Notes: generated by a model not told the origin, from the letters alone. A stretch of 64,000 bases of DNA from Corynebacterium ciconiae DSM 44920 (GCF_030440575.1 NZ_CP047189.1:806001-870000); one strand, 5' to 3'. Counted from the stretch's first letter, positions 36,619-46,360 are shown. Program-made: numbers and translations.

Positions 36619-37359
36619 GTGAATATCGATACCCGCCCCGTCCGCAAGGTTGTGACCAGCCGAGCCGGCGGGGCTTCGGCCTTCCCATACGACAGTTTTA
36701 ACCTCGGCGATCACGTTGGCGATGATCCGGCGGCTGTGGCCGCAAATCGGCAGCGACTCGCCAGCATTATTGGGCTTAGCCCCAGCAACATAGTGTGGAT
36801 GGAACAAATCCATTCGCCGACCGTCACCGTAGTGAATGAAGCCCCATCAGCACCCGTGCCGGCCACCGATGCGCTAGTGACCACCACTCGCGGCTTGGCG
36901 CTCGCAGTACTGGTGGCCGATTGTGTTCCGGTGCTGCTGTCCGACACGACCGCTGGAGTGGTGGCTGCTGTCCACGCAGGCAGGATGGGTGCTCGCAATG
37001 GCATCCTTCGCCGCACCGTAGAGACGATGATGGAACTAGGGGCCACGCCCGCATCCATCCACGCACTGCTCGGCCCCGCGGCCTCAGGTCGACGATATGA
37101 GGTGCCGCCGGAGATGGCTGCGGATGTGGAAACGCATCTGCCGGGCAGTCGCTGCCGCACCGAAGCGGGAACCACCGGACTCGACATCCGAGCTGGGCTG
37201 GTAAAGCAACTACACTCGCTGGGAGTGCGCGCTATCGACGTAGATCCCCGCTGCACCATCGAGGACGACTCGCTGTTTTCCTACCGTCGTGCCCAAGGCC
37301 CCACTGGCCGCCAAGCGGGGCTCGTGTGGCTGCCGCGCAAGCAGACGCAGGATGGCTAA
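36619..37359 (+). CDS. pgeF: Peptidoglycan editing factor PgeF / polyphenol oxidase family
   Basis: This 246-residue YfiH (DUF152) family protein has the zinc-binding and active-site residues typical of the family: QIHSPTVTVV, ADCVPVLL with the catalytic Cys, VHAGRMGARNGI and the C-terminal DDSLFSYRRAQGPTGRQAGLVWL. In other bacteria the protein removes misincorporated L-Ser from peptidoglycan precursors; older names are laccase or multicopper oxidase. The GTG start is 16 bases after ftsZ. It belongs to the ftsZ-pgeF-yggS-sepF-yggT unit conserved in Actinobacteria. Confidence 0.88.
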   Translation: MNIDTRPVRKVVTSRAGGASAFPYDSFNLGDHVGDDPAAVAANRQRLASIIGLSPSNIVWMEQIHSPTVTVVNEAPSAPVPATDALVTTTRGLALAVLVADCVPVLLSDTTAGVVAAVHAGRMGARNGILRRTVETMMELGATPASIHALLGPAASGRRYEVPPEMAADVETHLPGSRCRTEAGTTGLDIRAGLVKQLHSLGVRAIDVDPRCTIEDDSLFSYRRAQGPTGRQAGLVWLPRKQTQDG

Positions 37360-37408
37360 TGTGCGCCACTGGGGCGGTGCGAGCGAGATCTAAGAAAGAA
37401 AGGAATCG

Positions 37409-38127
37409 GTGATCATCATGACCGCACGACGCGAGGAGCTTGCCGAGCGCCTCGACCGGGTGCAGGCAGCAATCGCTGAGGCCGCTGCTAAAGCTGGACG
37501 CGAAGCATCGGAGATCCAGCTGTTGCCGGTGACGAAGTTTCACCCAGCCTCCGATGTGGCCCTGCTTCACGAGCTAGGGGTGACGGCTGTGGGGGAGAAC
37601 CGCGACCAAGAGGGCAAGGACAAAAAAGAGGCAGTGCCTGAGATGTCCTTTCACATGATTGGTCAGATTCAGTCGAAGAAGACTAACTCGATCGCCCGTT
37701 GGGCTGAGTGGGTCCATTCGGTCGATTCGGTTGCGATCGCCGAGGGGTTGAACCGCGGGATGGACTTGGCCACCGAGCGGGGCAGCGCGCCGAAGACGAG
37801 GTGCTGACCTGTCTCGTGCAGCTCTCTGCGGACGGTGATGCCGCCCGCGGTGGTGCTACTGAGCAGGAGCTGGCAGAGATCGTCGACAAGCTTGAATCCT
37901 TGCCACGAACCCGCTGCGGTGGGTTTATGTGTGTGCCGCCGTTGGACGCCGACCCGCGTGCGGTATTTGAGCGCGGTGCCGTCGTGGTGCAGCGATGGTC
38001 TGAGCAACTCGGCCGGGCATTGGACTACTCCGCGGGGATGAGTGCGGATATGGTGCAGGCAATCGAGGCGGGATCCACATTTGTGCGTGTCGGAACGGAT
38101 ATCCTCGGCCCAAGGCCAGTAGTCTAA
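37409..38127 (+). pseudogene. YggS-family pyridoxal phosphate homeostasis protein, frameshifted
   Basis: The gene reads normally from GTG 37409 through VTKFHPASDVALLHELGVTAVGENRDQEG (PLP-site Lys in VTKFH), MIGQIQSKKTN and VHSVDS. It then meets a stop at 37805. The rest of the protein (EDEVLTCLVQLSADGDAARGG to the end at 38127, with GGFMCVPPL, SAGMSADMVQAIEAGSTFVRVGTDI) continues in the frame one base earlier. One missing base in about 37777-37790 explains it; restoring a C in GGGGCAG would give ERGQRAEDEVL. Both halves together have the usual family length of about 235-240 residues. The intact protein would be a PLP-binding TIM-barrel. It is either a recent mutation or a base-call error. Confidence 0.85.
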
Positions 38128-38227
38128 CGATAGAAATTACGCGGTTGTGAGCCTCGCTCAAACTTGGTTACACCCCAATTGACCAGCACAATCCCTCCAC
38201 ATAGACGAAGAAGAGGAACACTACACG

Positions 38228-38707
38228 ATGTCGAGCTTGAACAAGTTCAAAGAGTACTTCGGACTGGGCCCCTACACCGAAGACATGGACGATGCCTACT
38301 ACGGCGACGAGGCCGGCTACCAGGAGCGTGGCTATGAGGAGCGCTCCTATGGTGAGGACCGCTACGCCGAACGCTACGGTCGTCGCTACGAGGAGCCGAG
38401 CCGCGAAGCCGAGAGCTACTACGAGCGAGATCGTGACCGCTCCTACGCCTGCGCAATTGTGCCTGTGGACATCTCCAGCTACACCGAGGCTGCTCGCATC
38501 GGCGAGCCGTTCCGTGATGGTGACGCGGTGGTCTTTGATATCAGCCGCATGAATAGCGATGATGCCCACCGAGTAGTGGATTTTGCCGCCGGTTTGGGTT
38601 TTGCGCTGCGCGGCACCATGAAGAAGGTGGCCCCGCGCGTGTTCGCTCTCATTCCTGATGGGGCGCACGTCTCCACCGCTCAGCTCGAGCGCACTGCCCG
38701 CGTGTAA
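38228..38707 (+). CDS. sepF: Cell division protein SepF
   Basis: This 159-residue protein anchors FtsZ to the membrane in Actinobacteria, which lack FtsA. The N-terminal amphipathic start MSSLNKFKEYFGLGPYTEDM is the membrane-binding segment. A Tyr/Glu/Arg-rich linker (about 20-75) follows, then the SepF core from about residue 77 (AIVPVDISSYTEAARIGEPFRDGDAVVFDISRM...DFAAGLGFALRGTMKKVAPRVFALIP). GAGGA precedes ATG 38228. It is part of the ftsZ-linked unit. Confidence 0.94.
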   Translation: MSSLNKFKEYFGLGPYTEDMDDAYYGDEAGYQERGYEERSYGEDRYAERYGRRYEEPSREAESYYERDRDRSYACAIVPVDISSYTEAARIGEPFRDGDAVVFDISRMNSDDAHRVVDFAAGLGFALRGTMKKVAPRVFALIPDGAHVSTAQLERTARV

Positions 38708-38733
38708 CTCAGCGGCTTAAAGAACGTGTGATC

Positions 38734-38771
38734 AACGCCCGCCGACGCTCCTCTTTTCGTCGGTGGGCGTT
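38734..38771 (+). terminator. Hairpin terminator after sepF
   Basis: The 14-bp arms AACGCCCGCCGACG and CGTCGGTGGGCGTT (one G-T pair) flank a 10-base loop. No strong T-run follows. It begins 27 bases after the sepF stop. Confidence 0.65.
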
Positions 38772-38932
38772 GTGCATGTAATCCCCGTGACATGGTGTGA
38801 ATTGGTGGCATTGAGGCGCCTATCGGGCCCGCGTAGCCTATGACTTTCAACACAATAAGCGGCGGGGAATCGTGCCACGCGGGGTTAGATATATCTCCGC
38901 CGCGGACTAGAAATAGGTTAGGCTGTGAACCC

Positions 38933-39235
38933 GTGACTACAGCTTTGCTAATCCTGCTTTGGGCGATCCGCATCTACCGATACGTGCTCATCGCCCGCAT
39001 CTTGATTGAAATGGTGGTGTCGTTCTCGCGGAACTTCGCCCCGCCACGATGGTTCTACTACATCGCGGAGCCGATCTTCATGGTCACGGACCCGCCAGTG
39101 AAGGCGCTGCGAAAGATGATCCCCCCAATCCGAATGGGGGGAGTGGCGCTGGATGTGTCCGTGCTGGTGCTGTTCTTCGGCCTGATTCTGCTCGAGTACA
39201 TCCTTGTCGGCGTGTTCAACGCGGTTATCGTCTAA
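38933..39235 (+). CDS. YggT family membrane protein
   Basis: This 100-residue membrane protein of the YggT family has two hydrophobic segments (LLILLWAIRIYRYVLIARILIEMVV and VSVLVLFFGLILLEYILVGVF) around the loop PRWFYYIAEPIFMVTDPPVKALRKMIPP, which is the family signature. It is placed between sepF and wag31 as in most Actinobacteria and is thought to help in envelope growth or osmotic tolerance. GTG 38933 lies 8 bases after a TAGGCT -10, so it is probably leaderless and transcribed separately from sepF. Confidence 0.88.
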   Translation: MTTALLILLWAIRIYRYVLIARILIEMVVSFSRNFAPPRWFYYIAEPIFMVTDPPVKALRKMIPPIRMGGVALDVSVLVLFFGLILLEYILVGVFNAVIV

Positions 39236-39276
39236 ACGTGGACGTCCACACATCCCACCCCGTACGCTTGGGATAT

Positions 39277-39300
39277 CCGGTCTCACGGCAGTGAGACTGG
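39277..39300 (+). terminator. Hairpin after yggT
   Basis: A 10-bp stem (CCGGTCTCAC with GTGAGACTGG, one G-T pair) and a GGCA tetraloop lie about 40 bases after the yggT stop. It probably separates yggT from the wag31 promoter. There is no T-run. Confidence 0.55.
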
Positions 39301-39435
39301 GCCTAGGCTGCGGGGTGGTGGTGTCTCCGCCAGATGCCCAATCGGATGCTGAGGTGTGGCATGTGGGGGTAGCCCGCAGACGGGGGTCCTCGCGGACTCG
39401 GCACCAAATTGCGTAGACATCCGAAATCAAACCCG

Positions 39436-39463
39436 TATATTGTGTTAAGGTGCAGTGCACCTT
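39436..39463 (+). promoter_or_regulatory. wag31 promoter -10 with overlapping 17-bp palindrome
   Basis: TATATT (39436-39441) is a good -10 and is followed by the near-perfect palindrome AAGGTGCAGTGCACCTT (39447-39463; 8-bp arms and one central base), which would cover the transcription start. Its AGGT-N7-ACCT outline resembles an iron-regulator site, but the inner bases do not match. The remaining approximately 180 bases to wag31 form a long leader. Confidence 0.55.
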
Positions 39464-39645
39464 GAGGGAATCTGCGTAAGATAGCGTAATAAGAGAAACA
39501 TAGAGATAGATTCGACGGAGGCAGATCCGCCGTCGGTCTCGAAAAATTTTCAAAGCTGCGAAAGAGTGTCTGAGCATCTTGTGCGACGCCAGAGTGGCTG
39601 AGAGAATTTTTTAAGATAGAGAAACTAACGCGAAGGGAATCGTCA

Positions 39646-40617
39646 ATGCCGCTGACTCCAGCCGACGTGCACAATGTTGCCTTTAGCAAGCCGCCGATCG
39701 GCAAGCGAGGCTACGCTGAGGATGAGGTTGACCAGTTCCTCGATCTCGTCGAAGACACTCTTGGTCAACTCCAGGACGACAACGATGCGCTGCGTGCGCA
39801 GGTAGAGGAGCTCCAGTCCGAGCTCGACTCCACCGATAACGTCCGCGGCGGCGCAGCTGCTGCCAGCCCGGCGGTCAACGAGGCCGAGCTCCGCAAGCGC
39901 ATCGAGAAGGAGCTCTCCACCAAGTACGAGTCCCAGCTCGCAGAGGCCAAGAAGCAGGCAGAGTCCGCCCGCAAGGAGGCCGAGGAAGCCCGCAAGGCAG
40001 AGGCTCAGGCTCGCCAGAACGCTGGCGCTCAGCAGCAGCCGCAGCAGGCCGCCGCTTCCGCTGCAGCCGACGATCAGACCGCATCCCCCGAAACCCACAT
40101 GCAGGCCGCTCGCGTCCTGGGTCTGGCTCAGGAGATGGCCGATCGCCTCACCAACGACGCCCGCAACGAGTCCCAGTCCATGCTGGACGAGGCCCGCGCG
40201 ACCGCCGAGAAGACCATCAACGAGGCCAACGAGACCTCCCGTCGCACCCTGGGCACTGCGAAGGACCAGGCCGCCAAGACCATCGCGGAAGCCAACGAGA
40301 AGTCCGAGCGCATGCTTTCCGACGCCAAGCAGCGTTCCGAGACCATGATCCACGACGCCACCGCGCAGTCCGACGCCAAGGTCAAGCAGGCCGAGCAAAA
40401 GGCATCCTCCTTGCAGTCGGAGGCTGATCGCAAGTACAGCGAGACGATGGCCACCATGAAGCAGCAGCAGAGCGTCTACGAAAACCGTATCGACGAGCTG
40501 CGTGTCTTCGAGCGCGAGTACCGCACCCGCCTCAAGAACCTGCTGGAGACCAAGCTGCAGGAGCTGGACACCAACAGCACCTCCGCTCCGAACCCGCACA
40601 ACGGTTCCAACAACTAA
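39646..40617 (+). CDS. wag31: Polar growth protein DivIVA/Wag31
   Basis: The 323-residue coiled-coil scaffold recruits the elongation machinery to the cell poles in Corynebacterium. The N-terminal lipid-binding DivIVA domain is PLTPADVHNVAFSKPPIGKR with GYAEDEVDQFLDLVEDTL after it. A Gln/Ala-rich spacer (about 80-145) and a long coiled coil (about 150-305) follow. Many Lys/Glu/Ala heptads are visible. ATG 39646 follows GAAGGGAA. An approximately 410-base gap upstream, with its own promoter and palindrome, means it is transcribed independently of yggT, and a UUCG-loop terminator ends it. Confidence 0.96.
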   Translation: MPLTPADVHNVAFSKPPIGKRGYAEDEVDQFLDLVEDTLGQLQDDNDALRAQVEELQSELDSTDNVRGGAAAASPAVNEAELRKRIEKELSTKYESQLAEAKKQAESARKEAEEARKAEAQARQNAGAQQQPQQAAASAAADDQTASPETHMQAARVLGLAQEMADRLTNDARNESQSMLDEARATAEKTINEANETSRRTLGTAKDQAAKTIAEANEKSERMLSDAKQRSETMIHDATAQSDAKVKQAEQKASSLQSEADRKYSETMATMKQQQSVYENRIDELRVFEREYRTRLKNLLETKLQELDTNSTSAPNPHNGSNN

Positions 40618-40636
40618 GCGGTAGTACAGCCCTTCG

Positions 40637-40666
40637 AGGCCCCACACACTTCGGTGTGTGGGGCCT
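40637..40666 (+). terminator. Intrinsic terminator after wag31
   Basis: A perfect 13-bp stem, AGGCCCCACACAC with its complement, is capped by a TTCG tetraloop and lies 20 bases after the stop codon. Confidence 0.88.
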
Positions 40667-40907
40667 TTGGCGTGGGCAGTGCGGAGGATGAATCTCCCGG
40701 ATGAGTCTCTGCGGGCGGCAGCTGGAAAGAGACGGCATATAGCCAAGGGTGGCCCTGCTGTCGGAAAACATGAAAAACGGGCCGCTAGGTCAACGCGAAA
40801 CCACGTGCCGCCACTGCAGTCGGGAAAGAACAAAGACAGTAGGACTCAGGTGGGTGTTGGGGTTTGGCTAGGGTGCGTCGCGCAGCACACAATACCCACT
40901 CACCCTC

Positions 40908-40913
40908 TACAAT
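40908..40913 (+). promoter_or_regulatory. -10 element (TACAAT) of the small membrane protein gene
   Basis: TACAAT ends 7 bases before ATG 40921, which indicates a leaderless transcript and fixes the start. The approximately 250 bases between the wag31 terminator and this site hold nothing else that I recognise. Confidence 0.55.
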
Positions 40914-40920
40914 CCTGCCT

Positions 40921-41094
40921 ATGATGCTTCTCGCGATCGTGCTCGCTCTCGCAAGTTTCTTCTTGCTTGTTCTCACCGTGCAGACCGAGGAGATCATCTT
41001 CGCCTACCTGCTTATCGCAACGTCCATTGCAGGAATTGTGGTGTGGGGAATCGATACGTGGCGACACACTCGGCACCCGCAAGGAAAGAAGTAG
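40921..41094 (+). CDS. Small two-helix membrane protein of unknown function
   Basis: The 57-residue protein is MMLLAIVLALASFFLLVLTV, a short loop (QTEEI), a second hydrophobic helix (IFAYLLIATSIAGIVVWGI) and a basic His/Arg/Lys tail. A small hydrophobic protein at this place between wag31 and ileS is usual in corynebacteria, but no function is known. The start follows from the -10 at 40908; the frame is open upstream without coding character. Confidence 0.75.
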   Translation: MMLLAIVLALASFFLLVLTVQTEEIIFAYLLIATSIAGIVVWGIDTWRHTRHPQGKK

Positions 41095-41204
41095 CAGTCA
41101 TCGAACGGCAGGTAGTGCTTACGCAGGGGGAGTAGTGCTGGAAGCGAAAATTTCGATATAATCTCCTGCGAGCATCACGTGAGACGTCAAACCTCCACGC
41201 GACG

Positions 41205-41456
41205 CACACGATAGCGTTGATCCGGCAATCACCGGGGAGCTGCTGGAAGAACCCCGCCTAGGCGGAAAGTAGAACCAGCCGACGAGGGTCGATAATCCTT
41301 ACACAAGACAAACGAAGAGGCGCGCATCCTGCTCACAGAGTGCGCGCAAATAGGGTGGTACCGCGGGTGCCCCGGAGCAGACATGCTTTGGCAATCTCGT
41401 CCCTAGGCGAATAACACCGCACGATCGAGTGCCCAGAATTGTCTTTGTAAGGAGCC
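41205..41456 (+). promoter_or_regulatory. Ile-specific T-box riboswitch (ultrashort stem I) of ileS
   Basis: The ileS leader carries the actinobacterial ileS T-box. The ultrashort stem I has the specifier ATC at 41220-41222 within GCGTTGATCCGG, followed by CAATCACCGGGG and a CTGGAAGAAC block. The conserved T-box AGGGTGGTACCGCGG, which pairs with the uncharged tRNA end, is at 41352-41366. In the related Nocardia and Mycobacterium leaders control is at translation initiation by freeing the Shine-Dalgarno sequence, here AAGGAG at 41448-41453. No intrinsic terminator is seen, consistent with translational control. Boundaries are approximate. Confidence 0.92.
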
Positions 41457-41461
41457 CACAT

Positions 41462-44400
41462 ATGAGCACAGCCGATAGCTCTTCAAAGAGCAACGTAGGC
41501 GGAGTGTATCCCCGCGTAGACATGTCCGGAGGCACCAGCCGGTTCCCCGACATGGAGAAGAACGTTCTTAACTACTGGAAGGACGATCGAACCTTCCAAG
41601 CCTCCGTAGAACAGCGCGAGGGCGCCGAAGAATTCGTATTCTACGACGGTCCGCCCTTTGCCAACGGCCTGCCGCACTACGGTCACCTTTTGACCGGTTA
41701 CGTCAAAGACATCGTGCCGCGCTTCCAAACGATGAAGGGTAAGAAAGTTGACCGCGTCTTCGGCTGGGACTGCCACGGCCTGCCCGCCGAGATCGAAGCC
41801 GAAAAGCAGCTCGGTATCACCGACAAGGGTGAAATCGAAGACATGGGGCTGGCGAAGTTCAACGAGTACTGCGGTAGCTCTGTGCTTGAGTACACCGAGG
41901 AGTGGAAAGAATACGTGACCCGGCAGGCCCGCTGGGTGGACTTCGACAACGGCTACAAGACGATGGATCTCGACTACATGGAATCCATCATGTGGGCGTT
42001 TAAGACTCTCTACGACAAGGGCCTGATCTACCAAGGGTTCCGGGTGCTGCCTTACTCCTGGGCTGAGCACACACCGCTGTCTAACCAGGAAACCCGCCTC
42101 GACGACAGCTACAAGATGCGTCAAGACCCCACGCTGACGGTGACGTTCCCCATCACCGCCGCTGAGGGCGACGCAAACTCCGATCTGGTGGGCACACAGG
42201 CGCTTGCCTGGACCACCACGCCGTGGACCCTGCCATCCAACCTTGCGCTCGCAGTACACCCCGAGGTCACGTATGTGCGCGTCCGCGTCGGTGAAGATGG
42301 CATGGAAGAATTCCGTGGAGCAGAGTTCCTGCTCGCCGAAAACCTCCTAGGCCAGTACACCAAGGAGCTCGGAGAAAACCATGAGGTCGTGTCCACCCAT
42401 TCCGGTAGCGAGTTGGTTGGCCTTCGCTATGAGCCCATCTTCCCGCACTTCAAGGACCACCCCAACGCCTTTCGCATCCTTGGCGCCGATTATGTGACGA
42501 CCGAAGACGGTACCGGCATCGTGCACCAGGCACCCGCCTTCGGTGAAGACGATATGAACACCTGCTCGGCCAACGGAATCGACGTGGTCATTCCCGTAGA
42601 TATGGACGGTAAGTTCACCCACGCCGTGCCCGAGTACGAAGGCCAGCTCGTCTTCGACGCTAACAAAAACATCATCAAGGATCTCAAAGCCATCAAGCGG
42701 GTGGTACGCCACCAAACCATCGAGCACTCCTACCCGCACTCGTGGCGCTCAGGGGAGCCCCTTATCTACATGGCGCTGCCTTCCTGGTTCATTGAGGTCA
42801 CCAAAATCCGCGACCGGATGGTGGAACTCAACCACGACCAAATCCGCTGGGTCCCTGAACACATCCGTGACGGTCAGTTCGGTAAATGGCTGGAGGGTGC
42901 GCGTGATTGGAACATTTCCCGCAACCGCTACTGGGGATCGCCCATCCCGGTGTGGGTGTCCGACAACGAGGATTATCCGCGTGTAGATGTCTATGGTTCC
43001 CTCGATGAACTCGAGCGGGACTTCGGGGTGCGTCCTACCTCGCTGCACCGTCCTTACATCGACGAGCTCACCCGCCCCAACCCTGATGACCCGACCGGTA
43101 AGTCCACCATGCGGCGTGTTCCAGAAGTTCTCGACTGCTGGTTCGAGTCCGGCTCTATGCCGTTCGCGCAAAAGCACTACCCGTTTGAGAACAAAGAGTG
43201 GTTCGACACTCACAACCCGGCTGACTTCATTGTGGAGTACTCCGGTCAGTCTCGTGGATGGTTCTACACCATGCACGTTATCGCTACGGCGTTGTGGGAC
43301 AAGGCTGGCTACTCTAACGTTGTCGCCCACGGCATTGTGCTGGGCAACGACGGGCTGAAGATGTCGAAATCCAAGGGCAACTACCCGAACGTGAACGAGG
43401 TCTTCGACCGTGATGGTTCCGATGCCATGCGTTGGTTCCTCATGTCTTCGCCTATCCTGCGCGGCGGCAATCTCATTGTCACTGAGCAGGGAATCCGCGA
43501 AGGTGTGCGCCAGGCTCTTCTGCCGATGTGGAATGCCTACAGCTTCCTCCAGCTTTACAGCTCTACCCCAGCGCGCTTCGATACCACCTCCACGAATGTT
43601 CTGGACCGCTACATCTTGGCGAAAACGGGTGACCTCGTTGAGACGGTGGACAAGGCTCTCACAGATCTCGATATCGCTACTGCCTGCGACGAGGTTCGGT
43701 GGTTCTGCGATGCGTTGACTAACTGGTATGTGCGCCGTTCGCGTGACCGGTTCTGGGCCGGCGACCAGGAATACCCCGAGGCGTTCAACACTCTCTACAC
43801 CGTGCTCGAAACCCTCACCCGAGTGGCTGCACCGCTTTTGCCTATGGCTACTGAGGTGATCTACCGGGGACTGACTGGTGAGCGCTCGGTGCACCTGACG
43901 GACTTCCCTGAAGCGCAGCAGTTCCCGCGTGATGAGAAGCTTGTCCAGGCTATGGATGAGGTTCGTATGGTGGTTTCTGCTACCTCCTCTGTGCGCAAGT
44001 CGCACAAACTACGCAATCGTCTGCCGTTGCCGAAGCTCACCGTTGCGGTACCGCATGCAGAGCGTTTGGAGCCCTTCGTTGACATCATTCGTGATGAGGT
44101 CAATGTGAAGGAGGTCGAGCTTACTGATGATGTGGACGCTGTGGGGCGCTTTGAGGTCGTGGTGAATGCCCGTGTCGCAGGTCCGCGTCTGGGTAAGGAC
44201 GTGCAGAAGGCCATCAAGGCAGTCAAGGCTGGCAACTACTCTCGTTCTGGCGATGTTGTGGTGGCTGATGGCGTCGAGCTGCAGCCTGGGGAGTTTACGG
44301 AGAAGCTAGTCGCAGACAACCCTGAGTCCACCAACCAGATTGCTGGCATGGAGGGCCTCGTGGTGCTCGACATGACCCTCACCGAGGAACTTGAGGCCGA

Positions 44401-44641
44401 GGGCTGGGCTAACGATGTTATTCGTGGCATCCAGGATGCCCGCAAGGCCGCCGAGTTTGAGGTGTCTGACCGAATCACCGCCGTGTTGTCGGTGCCAACT
44501 GAGAAGTTGGACTGGGCGAACCGGCACAAGGACACCATCGCTGGTGAGGTGCTGTGCACCGACCTGACGATCACCGACGACGCTGTGGAGGACGGTCATC
44601 CTGTGCTCGACGGTGTGCGTGTTACGGTGACGAAGAACTAG
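41462..44641 (+). CDS. ileS: Isoleucyl-tRNA synthetase
   Basis: The 1059-residue class I synthetase charges tRNA-Ile. The HIGH-type motif is [16 protein letters not shown], the editing domain lies at about 200-400, and the KMSKS loop is [23 protein letters not shown] and RGWFYTMHV are further family blocks. The length and the LPHYGH form are those of the long, eukaryote-like IleRS2 type also present in mycobacteria. That type is generally more resistant to mupirocin than the short type, which is a family trend and not a measured property here. ATG 41462 follows AAGGAG, which the T-box probably masks when isoleucine is plentiful. Confidence 0.95.
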   Translation: MSTADSSSKSNVGGVYPRVDMSGGTSRFPDMEKNVLNYWKDDRTFQASVEQREGAEEFVFYDGPPFANGLPHYGHLLTGYVKDIVPRFQTMKGKKVDRVFGWDCHGLPAEIEAEKQLGITDKGEIEDMGLAKFNEYCGSSVLEYTEEWKEYVTRQARWVDFDNGYKTMDLDYMESIMWAFKTLYDKGLIYQGFRVLPYSWAEHTPLSNQETRLDDSYKMRQDPTLTVTFPITAAEGDANSDLVGTQALAWTTTPWTLPSNLALAVHPEVTYVRVRVGEDGMEEFRGAEFLLAENLLGQYTKELGENHEVVSTHSGSELVGLRYEPIFPHFKDHPNAFRILGADYVTTEDGTGIVHQAPAFGEDDMNTCSANGIDVVIPVDMDGKFTHAVPEYEGQLVFDANKNIIKDLKAIKRVVRHQTIEHSYPHSWRSGEPLIYMALPSWFIEVTKIRDRMVELNHDQIRWVPEHIRDGQFGKWLEGARDWNISRNRYWGSPIPVWVSDNEDYPRVDVYGSLDELERDFGVRPTSLHRPYIDELTRPNPDDPTGKSTMRRVPEVLDCWFESGSMPFAQKHYPFENKEWFDTHNPADFIVEYSGQSRGWFYTMHVIATALWDKAGYSNVVAHGIVLGNDGLKMSKSKGNYPNVNEVFDRDGSDAMRWFLMSSPILRGGNLIVTEQGIREGVRQALLPMWNAYSFLQLYSSTPARFDTTSTNVLDRYILAKTGDLVETVDKALTDLDIATACDEVRWFCDALTNWYVRRSRDRFWAGDQEYPEAFNTLYTVLETLTRVAAPLLPMATEVIYRGLTGERSVHLTDFPEAQQFPRDEKLVQAMDEVRMVVSATSSVRKSHKLRNRLPLPKLTVAVPHAERLEPFVDIIRDEVNVKEVELTDDVDAVGRFEVVVNARVAGPRLGKDVQKAIKAVKAGNYSRSGDVVVADGVELQPGEFTEKLVADNPESTNQIAGMEGLVVLDMTLTEELEAEGWANDVIRGIQDARKAAEFEVSDRITAVLSVPTEKLDWANRHKDTIAGEVLCTDLTITDDAVEDGHPVLDGVRVTVTKN

Positions 44642-44657
44642 CCGCGCTCCTTCTTTT

Positions 44658-44683
44658 GCTAGCCCCGCTTCGGCGGGGCTAGC
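44658..44683. terminator. Terminator between convergent ileS and HNH gene
   Basis: A perfect 11-bp stem, GCTAGCCCCGC and its complement, is capped by TTCG. It lies between two convergent stop codons and is able to act on both strands. Confidence 0.75.
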
Positions 44684-44702
44684 ACTGTCTTCGGCGACGA
44701 GA

Positions 44703-46139
44703 TTAGCTGGCGTAGCGTAGCTCTGTCGTTTCGGATTCGGCGTGCTCGTGCTCAGGCCATTGCTGTTTGCGGATACGAGCCCCAGCTGATCGCTGAGCGT
44801 CGGGGGAGTCGTTGAAGTTAATCGTGGGGGTTGGGTTAGTAGTTGTAGCAGGGTAGGTGACACCTACTCGCCCAGTCTGAGGATCGCGTACGGCGTGGGT
44901 TTTGTGGGGGTTTCTCCGAGAATCGTCATTGTCACTGTGGTGCTCTGGGCATAGCAGCGTGAGGTTTTGTAGCTCGGTTTTCCCTCCTTGCTTCCAAGCC
45001 AGTAGGTGGTGAACCTGGCATCGGCTAGCTGGTTCGGTGCAATCAGGGTGCGAACACACCAATTCAGAGGCAAGCAGTGCGATGCGGTCACGGAAGTTCG
45101 CGAGGCGTTCCACCCGGTGGACACTCTGTGTTTGGCCCGTCTCGGGGTCGTGAATGCATACGAAACCGTATTTGTGTTCGGCAATTTTAAGAACATCCGC
45201 GGGGCGAAGCGTTACACCGGTATCGGTGGGGAATTCGATGTTGGCGGCGCGGTAATCCTCTATTTCGAAATCTTTAGGCGAGATGGAGATAGCGAAGACC
45301 CCCGTGGTGTGGTGGGATCCAATCGCCGAGTCGAAGGCATCAGCCATGAATTGGTTAAGGCTGCGGGTGTCGTCCTTATCGCGGGTTGTGCGTAGGTGTT
45401 TATCCATGTGGGTTAGCAGTTTGGCGGTGGTACGCGGCGGTAGGTAGCCGTGAATGCGTTGCCCACCATGCTTGTCAGGCTTGGATAGGGTGATATAACG
45501 GTTGCGTTCGGCGTGCTCTTTATCTGGAGCGAGGGTGTCGTTGAGTGAATTCACCCGCTCACGGAGGAAAGAACGCGTGGCGTTAAGGCTATGGCTAGCG
45601 GCATAGTCGATAGCTTCCGCCCGTAGAGTTTCTGCCTGGAGGGAGTTGCGTGCCATAAGGTTGAGCAGCTGCTTATCGATGAGAGTGCGTTTTTCTGCGC
45701 TGATGTGGTGCGTCAGTAGCTTCCTGCGCGAGATCGTGCGCAGGTCAGTGGCCAGGCTGATATCTGCCTTCACCTCGGCCTCAAGGGCAGGATCGGTTTC
45801 TGCCGCTTCGGCTCGGGCATCTTCTACTGGGCTGTATAGCCGTTTCGCTTCGCCAAGCGCCGCAGTGATACGTGGGCCCGACCAGCCCAGGTGCTCTCGC
45901 AGAACTCGGCGTGGTTTGTTCGTCCCGGCTGCTTGAGTGAGGTTTTCTTTCCCAGCCAGGTGGCAGATAAGGATGTCTAGATGGGCCTGGACGGCCTTGT
46001 GCTTCTCTAGCTCGATGAGTGCAGGAAGACTCTCCGCCAAGCTCAGCGAGCCGCCTTGATCGAAATCGAAGAGCCCGGCGAGCTCATCGTAGGCGTCGCC
46101 GATGGTGCGAATTAGCTGCTTACAGCGTTGTACAGTCAC
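44703..46139 (-). CDS. DUF222 / HNH endonuclease domain protein
   Basis: The 478-residue protein belongs to the large actinobacterial family with a helical DUF222 region (about 1-330) and a C-terminal HNH nuclease fold: CSHPDCTEPASRCQVHHLLAWKQGG followed by LTLLCPEHHSDNDD. The two Cys pairs, HH and CPEHH would bind metal. Members are related to the 13E12 repeat proteins of mycobacteria and often occur in several copies. A mobile-element or defence role is suspected but unproven. GTG 46139 follows GAGGAG; ATG 46163 is possible. It converges with ileS and is divergent from dinB. Its base composition looks somewhat less GC-rich than its neighbours, which hints at later acquisition. Confidence 0.85.
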   Translation of the reverse strand: MTVQRCKQLIRTIGDAYDELAGLFDFDQGGSLSLAESLPALIELEKHKAVQAHLDILICHLAGKENLTQAAGTNKPRRVLREHLGWSGPRITAALGEAKRLYSPVEDARAEAAETDPALEAEVKADISLATDLRTISRRKLLTHHISAEKRTLIDKQLLNLMARNSLQAETLRAEAIDYAASHSLNATRSFLRERVNSLNDTLAPDKEHAERNRYITLSKPDKHGGQRIHGYLPPRTTAKLLTHMDKHLRTTRDKDDTRSLNQFMADAFDSAIGSHHTTGVFAISISPKDFEIEDYRAANIEFPTDTGVTLRPADVLKIAEHKYGFVCIHDPETGQTQSVHRVERLANFRDRIALLASELVCSHPDCTEPASRCQVHHLLAWKQGGKTELQNLTLLCPEHHSDNDDSRRNPHKTHAVRDPQTGRVGVTYPATTTNPTPTINFNDSPDAQRSAGARIRKQQWPEHEHAESETTELRYAS

Positions 46140-46360
46140 GATTTTGTTCTCCTCACAGTGCATAAGTCAGGTGCAGGTGTAGGAGGAGGCTAATGCTCTG
46201 GCGAGTGAAATATCGTGCGTGCGACAACACGCCTGTGGAATACTCGGCGTGGTTAGGCGGTTATGCACAGCTGAGGTAGGTGCTCTCGCCTTTGGGGTGT
46301 TTAAGACATAGGGTTTGAGGGTTGGGCCTTGTAGCCCGCGACGGTTTTTGCATAAGGGCG

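Noticed and set aside
41281..41295. GGGTCGATAATCC as another copy of the 13-bp motif
   Set aside because: It lies inside the conserved ileS T-box leader and has several mismatches.
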